DNA of 64,000 nt. Origin: Aselliscus stoliczkanus (Eukaryota > Chordata > Mammalia > Chiroptera > Hipposideridae). The notes beneath the pieces were generated by a model. It made no database searches and had not been told where the DNA came from. It saw nothing but the letters and a program-made list of their open reading frames with translations. This document shows, one piece after another, positions 61,354 through 64,000 of the stretch. How positions within the stretch are numbered: position 1 is the stretch's first letter; each line of letters opens with the position of its first letter. Made by a program: the position numbers and the translations under genes. Location of the stretch: assembly GCA_033961575.1 (NCBI GenBank), contig CM066734.1:84342501-84406500 (forward strand). Direction: 5' to 3'.

Positions 61354-62990
61354 CAATTTATTTCAATAAAGGGAAAGGTTACTTTCAGTGTGGTCAGAAG
61401 AGTAGGGTGGATAAGGGGAGCAATAGAAACAACAATACAATCAATGACTCAGCAATCAGAACATGAAAAACATATTCAGAAAGCACTGAGTATTTTGGCT
61501 GCTTATATTGAAGACTAGTGGGAAACATAATTAGAAAGGGTGTTTGAAAACAGATTGTACAAGTCTTGAATGCCAGACTGGGATTCTCTCTTTCCTAGAC
61601 TGGATAATCACTATGGTATTTTAGCAGGTGTGTGGACAACAGTCATATGTACTTAAACTAATCTTACCCATAAGGAATCAATTTGCTCTGAGTTAATTCT
61701 TATTTTAAAATAACAAACACTAATTTAATAATATCCTCCTAGATTATGTTTTCCTTTATGAAATCTCTAAAGGACAGTCAACTCCCTGAGAGCACCAACA
61801 TGGCTGCTAACCCAATCAGCAAGGCTTCAAATAAGTCTTATACACATAAATACAGGACAGTCCACAAAATCCACATCCCCTGAGTGTCCACATATGAGGC
61901 TCTGTGGATAACATCAGGTCTTTAATGTATGATAAGCCTGGTCTGTTTTATTTTTAGGGACTTCAGGCACAGTGCCCAGGGAAGACATGTTATTCAGAGG
62001 CCTATAAAATTTTTGAAGCTGGAAGATATATTATTTGCTCAGCAATTAGAAAATAAAATTTATACACAAAAATTAATAAATATTTAGCAGTCACCAAATC
62101 ATAACTCTCTGCTAGCTGCATAATTGTTAAATTTAGCATTCATACTTTTATTATACTTGGACACTAGTAAATTAGATTTCTTCGTTTTGCAATAATTTAC
62201 ACACATACATGGTGATTTGAGAGAACTCAGAGCCAATTATAAATTATGCAAATTGCTCATAACCAAATAATTTTCAAAAGAATAGAATAAATATCCTTTG
62301 AACTTTTTATGTCAAGTATTACATGTAATCTGAGTGGTGGCTACATTTTAATATACTTAAATTAATATAATGTGGAATGAAACTAGAAATCTGCTGAGCA
62401 ATTTTATTTCCATCCTTTTTCTTCATATGTTTCCGATCATTGAAGAATTCAAATTCATCTTCCAAATACCTCATCTATCACTTAACTCTCTTTTCAGGAT
62501 TTACTACAAGAGGATCCTGGTGGTGAAACTGAAGACATCCTCAAAGGACAGATTGGTTTCCAAAGAAAAGGGCATGAGCCCACCTGGCAGAGGAAAGAAT
62601 TAGAAGCCTGGTAAGTAAAAGGGGATAGGAGTTTTGGGGGCAGCACAGAGAACTTCAAGAAGCAGCTATTTGGAATAGTGAGGCTTCAGGGAGAAATTTA
62701 TATAAATAGGAGTTTTTAAAAACATTTGCCTTGTGCTATATGACAACGCCCCACTTTCCTCTCCTGTCTCTACATTTAAACTCTAATAATTAAATGCCTA
62801 AGATAAAATTTGCATAAAGTCAGTGCTGCATAACACTGGAACAATTTGTATTCAGATATTCCTACAGTGCTTGTAGCCCACCTATAAATAATACAAACGA
62901 CCACTTACTTGAAGGAACAAACAAAATAATATCTGTGAAGCTCAATAAATGTAGCATGCTAAATGAAGCGTCAATAACATTTTATATACC
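61354..62990. other. Unassigned AT-rich intergenic sequence
   Basis: No gene or repeat recognised. Confidence 0.4.
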
Positions 62991-62994
62991 TTAA

Positions 62995-63232
62995 ATTAAT
63001 AACAGTAACAGGTAACCAGTGCATAATATGTGTCAAGCTCAGCATGTTTTATTCATAATTAAATCTATTAGCATATAAGTAGTCATACCCTAGGTATCAG
63101 TAGTACCTACATTTTACAAATGAACAGAGTTGCAAACTTGATTATATATATTGCCCAGAGCTAGTACAGAAATTGTACAGAGCCAGTAAGCTGTACAGTA
63201 AGAACCAACACCAGGTGATCTGGCTCTAAGCC
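62995..63232 (-). repeat. MIR, antisense, nearly complete
   Basis: gtaaccagtgcataatatgt, gtacctacattttacaaatg, aacagagttgcaaac, and ggtgatctggctctaagcc: full antisense MIR order. Confidence 0.65.
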
Positions 63233-63258
63233 TCTCTCTCTCTTTCTCTCTCTCTCTG
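63233..63258. repeat. (TC)n microsatellite
   Basis: Pyrimidine run of about 13 TC units with one interruption. Confidence 0.9.
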
Positions 63259-63412
63259 CTATACCATTGTTAGCAAAGTTAAATATGACACTCAATTTCC
63301 ATTGACCATCTCTTGTTAGATGGACATTTTCAATCATCTCCCTGCCTCACAACTGATTTCTTTTTTTTTTTTTTGCAGAAAACGAACACACTAGAAGACT
63401 TGACCTTTTATT

Positions 63413-63879
63413 TATTTATTTATTTTTTTAAATTTTATTTTATTTTTAATTAGTTTCAGGTGTACAACACAGTGCAATAGTTATACATTTTACCCCTCAA
63501 AGTGACAACCCCCCCACCCCCAATACACCACCCCACACCCCCCCATACCATATATATCTATTACTCTTCCTCTGACTCTCTTCCACAGTATAATCCACAT
63601 CCCGTGACTATCTATATATATTCAATTACAGTAGGTATACCACCTCCACTTTAGTAATACAGTGCAGTGATCAAACCTCTACTCCATCCATGAAATGGTC
63701 TCCCTAACAAGACTTATGATCATCTGACATTCCACAGAATATTTACAACATTATTAATTATATTCCCCAAACTGTTTTTCCTATCCCAGTAGCAATATTG
63801 TAGTTGCCTATTTTTGCTGTCTAATCCCTTCCCCTTCTCCCTCATTCCCATTCCTCTCCAAATTAGCAACCCTGATTTT
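63413..63879 (-). mobile_element. L1 3' end fragment, antisense
   Basis: T-rich left end, ttagtttcaggtgtacaaca, then the same 3' UTR as 4.07-4.69 kb. Perfect 14-bp duplication ttgaccttttattt at 63400-63413 and 63880-63893. Confidence 0.85.
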
Positions 63880-63945
63880 TTGACCTTTTATTTTTTAATG
63901 TATTTTGATTCTTTATCTAAATGTTTGTCTTCTGTTGATTTTTTT

Positions 63946-64000
63946 TTTAAAGATTTTTTTATTGGGAATTGGGGGAGGGGAACAGTGTTGGGGAATCGGG
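63946..64000 (-). mobile_element. Start of a composite bat SINE, cut by window end
   Basis: gattttttttattgggaatt-type start, then gggggaggggaacagtgttg. Same beginning as the copies at 6.1, 37.95 and 45.58 kb. Confidence 0.75.

Overview
This is a AT-rich nuclear window from a mammal, almost certainly a bat. It has one split protein-coding gene, long introns, canonical gt/ag splice sites and many mammal-wide fossil repeats (MIR, L2, CR1/L3, MLT1, MLT2, MER5, Tigger). The tRNA-derived SINEs, the bat-type composite SINE and the short mariner MITEs point to Chiroptera. Yinpterochiroptera (horseshoe or leaf-nosed bats) is my best guess, but that is inference from remembered repeat sequences.

The only gene I can support is NPFFR2, the neuropeptide FF receptor 2, a class A GPCR on the + strand. 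Three coding exons (11199-11533, 16784-16883, 22426-23272) join in phase into a 424-residue receptor. All the usual functional residues are present: N1.50, D2.50, the C3.25-C45.50 cysteine pair, DRF, WLP and NPIIY. There is no frameshift or internal stop, so the gene looks intact. The first 11.2 kb is upstream sequence or intron; in human a further 5' exon lies far upstream, and none is recognisable here. From about 24.3 kb to 64 kb I see no coding gene. In human the interval after NPFFR2 is a long intergenic stretch before ADAMTS3, and this fits.

Layout: 1-11.2 kb holds nested L1 3' ends, SINEs, a mariner MITE and a 5'-end piece of an antisense L1. 11.2-23.3 kb holds the NPFFR2 coding exons with SINEs, a mariner remnant, MLT1 LTRs and a solo ERVL LTR with its 5-bp target duplication in the introns. 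23.3-38 kb is mostly unique sequence with MIR and L2 fossils. 38-48 kb holds a composite SINE, MER5 pair, MLT1 copies, an inverted L1 tail, two related LTRs and very long GA tracts. 48-64 kb holds CR1/L3, L1 tails, a GC-richer LTR-like block, a TA/GT tract, a SINE nested inside a mariner MITE, and an internally deleted Tigger.

I found no convincing new biological system. The points most worth a second look are the five-residue C-terminal extension of NPFFR2, the SINE-in-MITE nest, the Tigger that keeps its helix-turn-helix coding remnant, and the related LTR pair around purine tracts.
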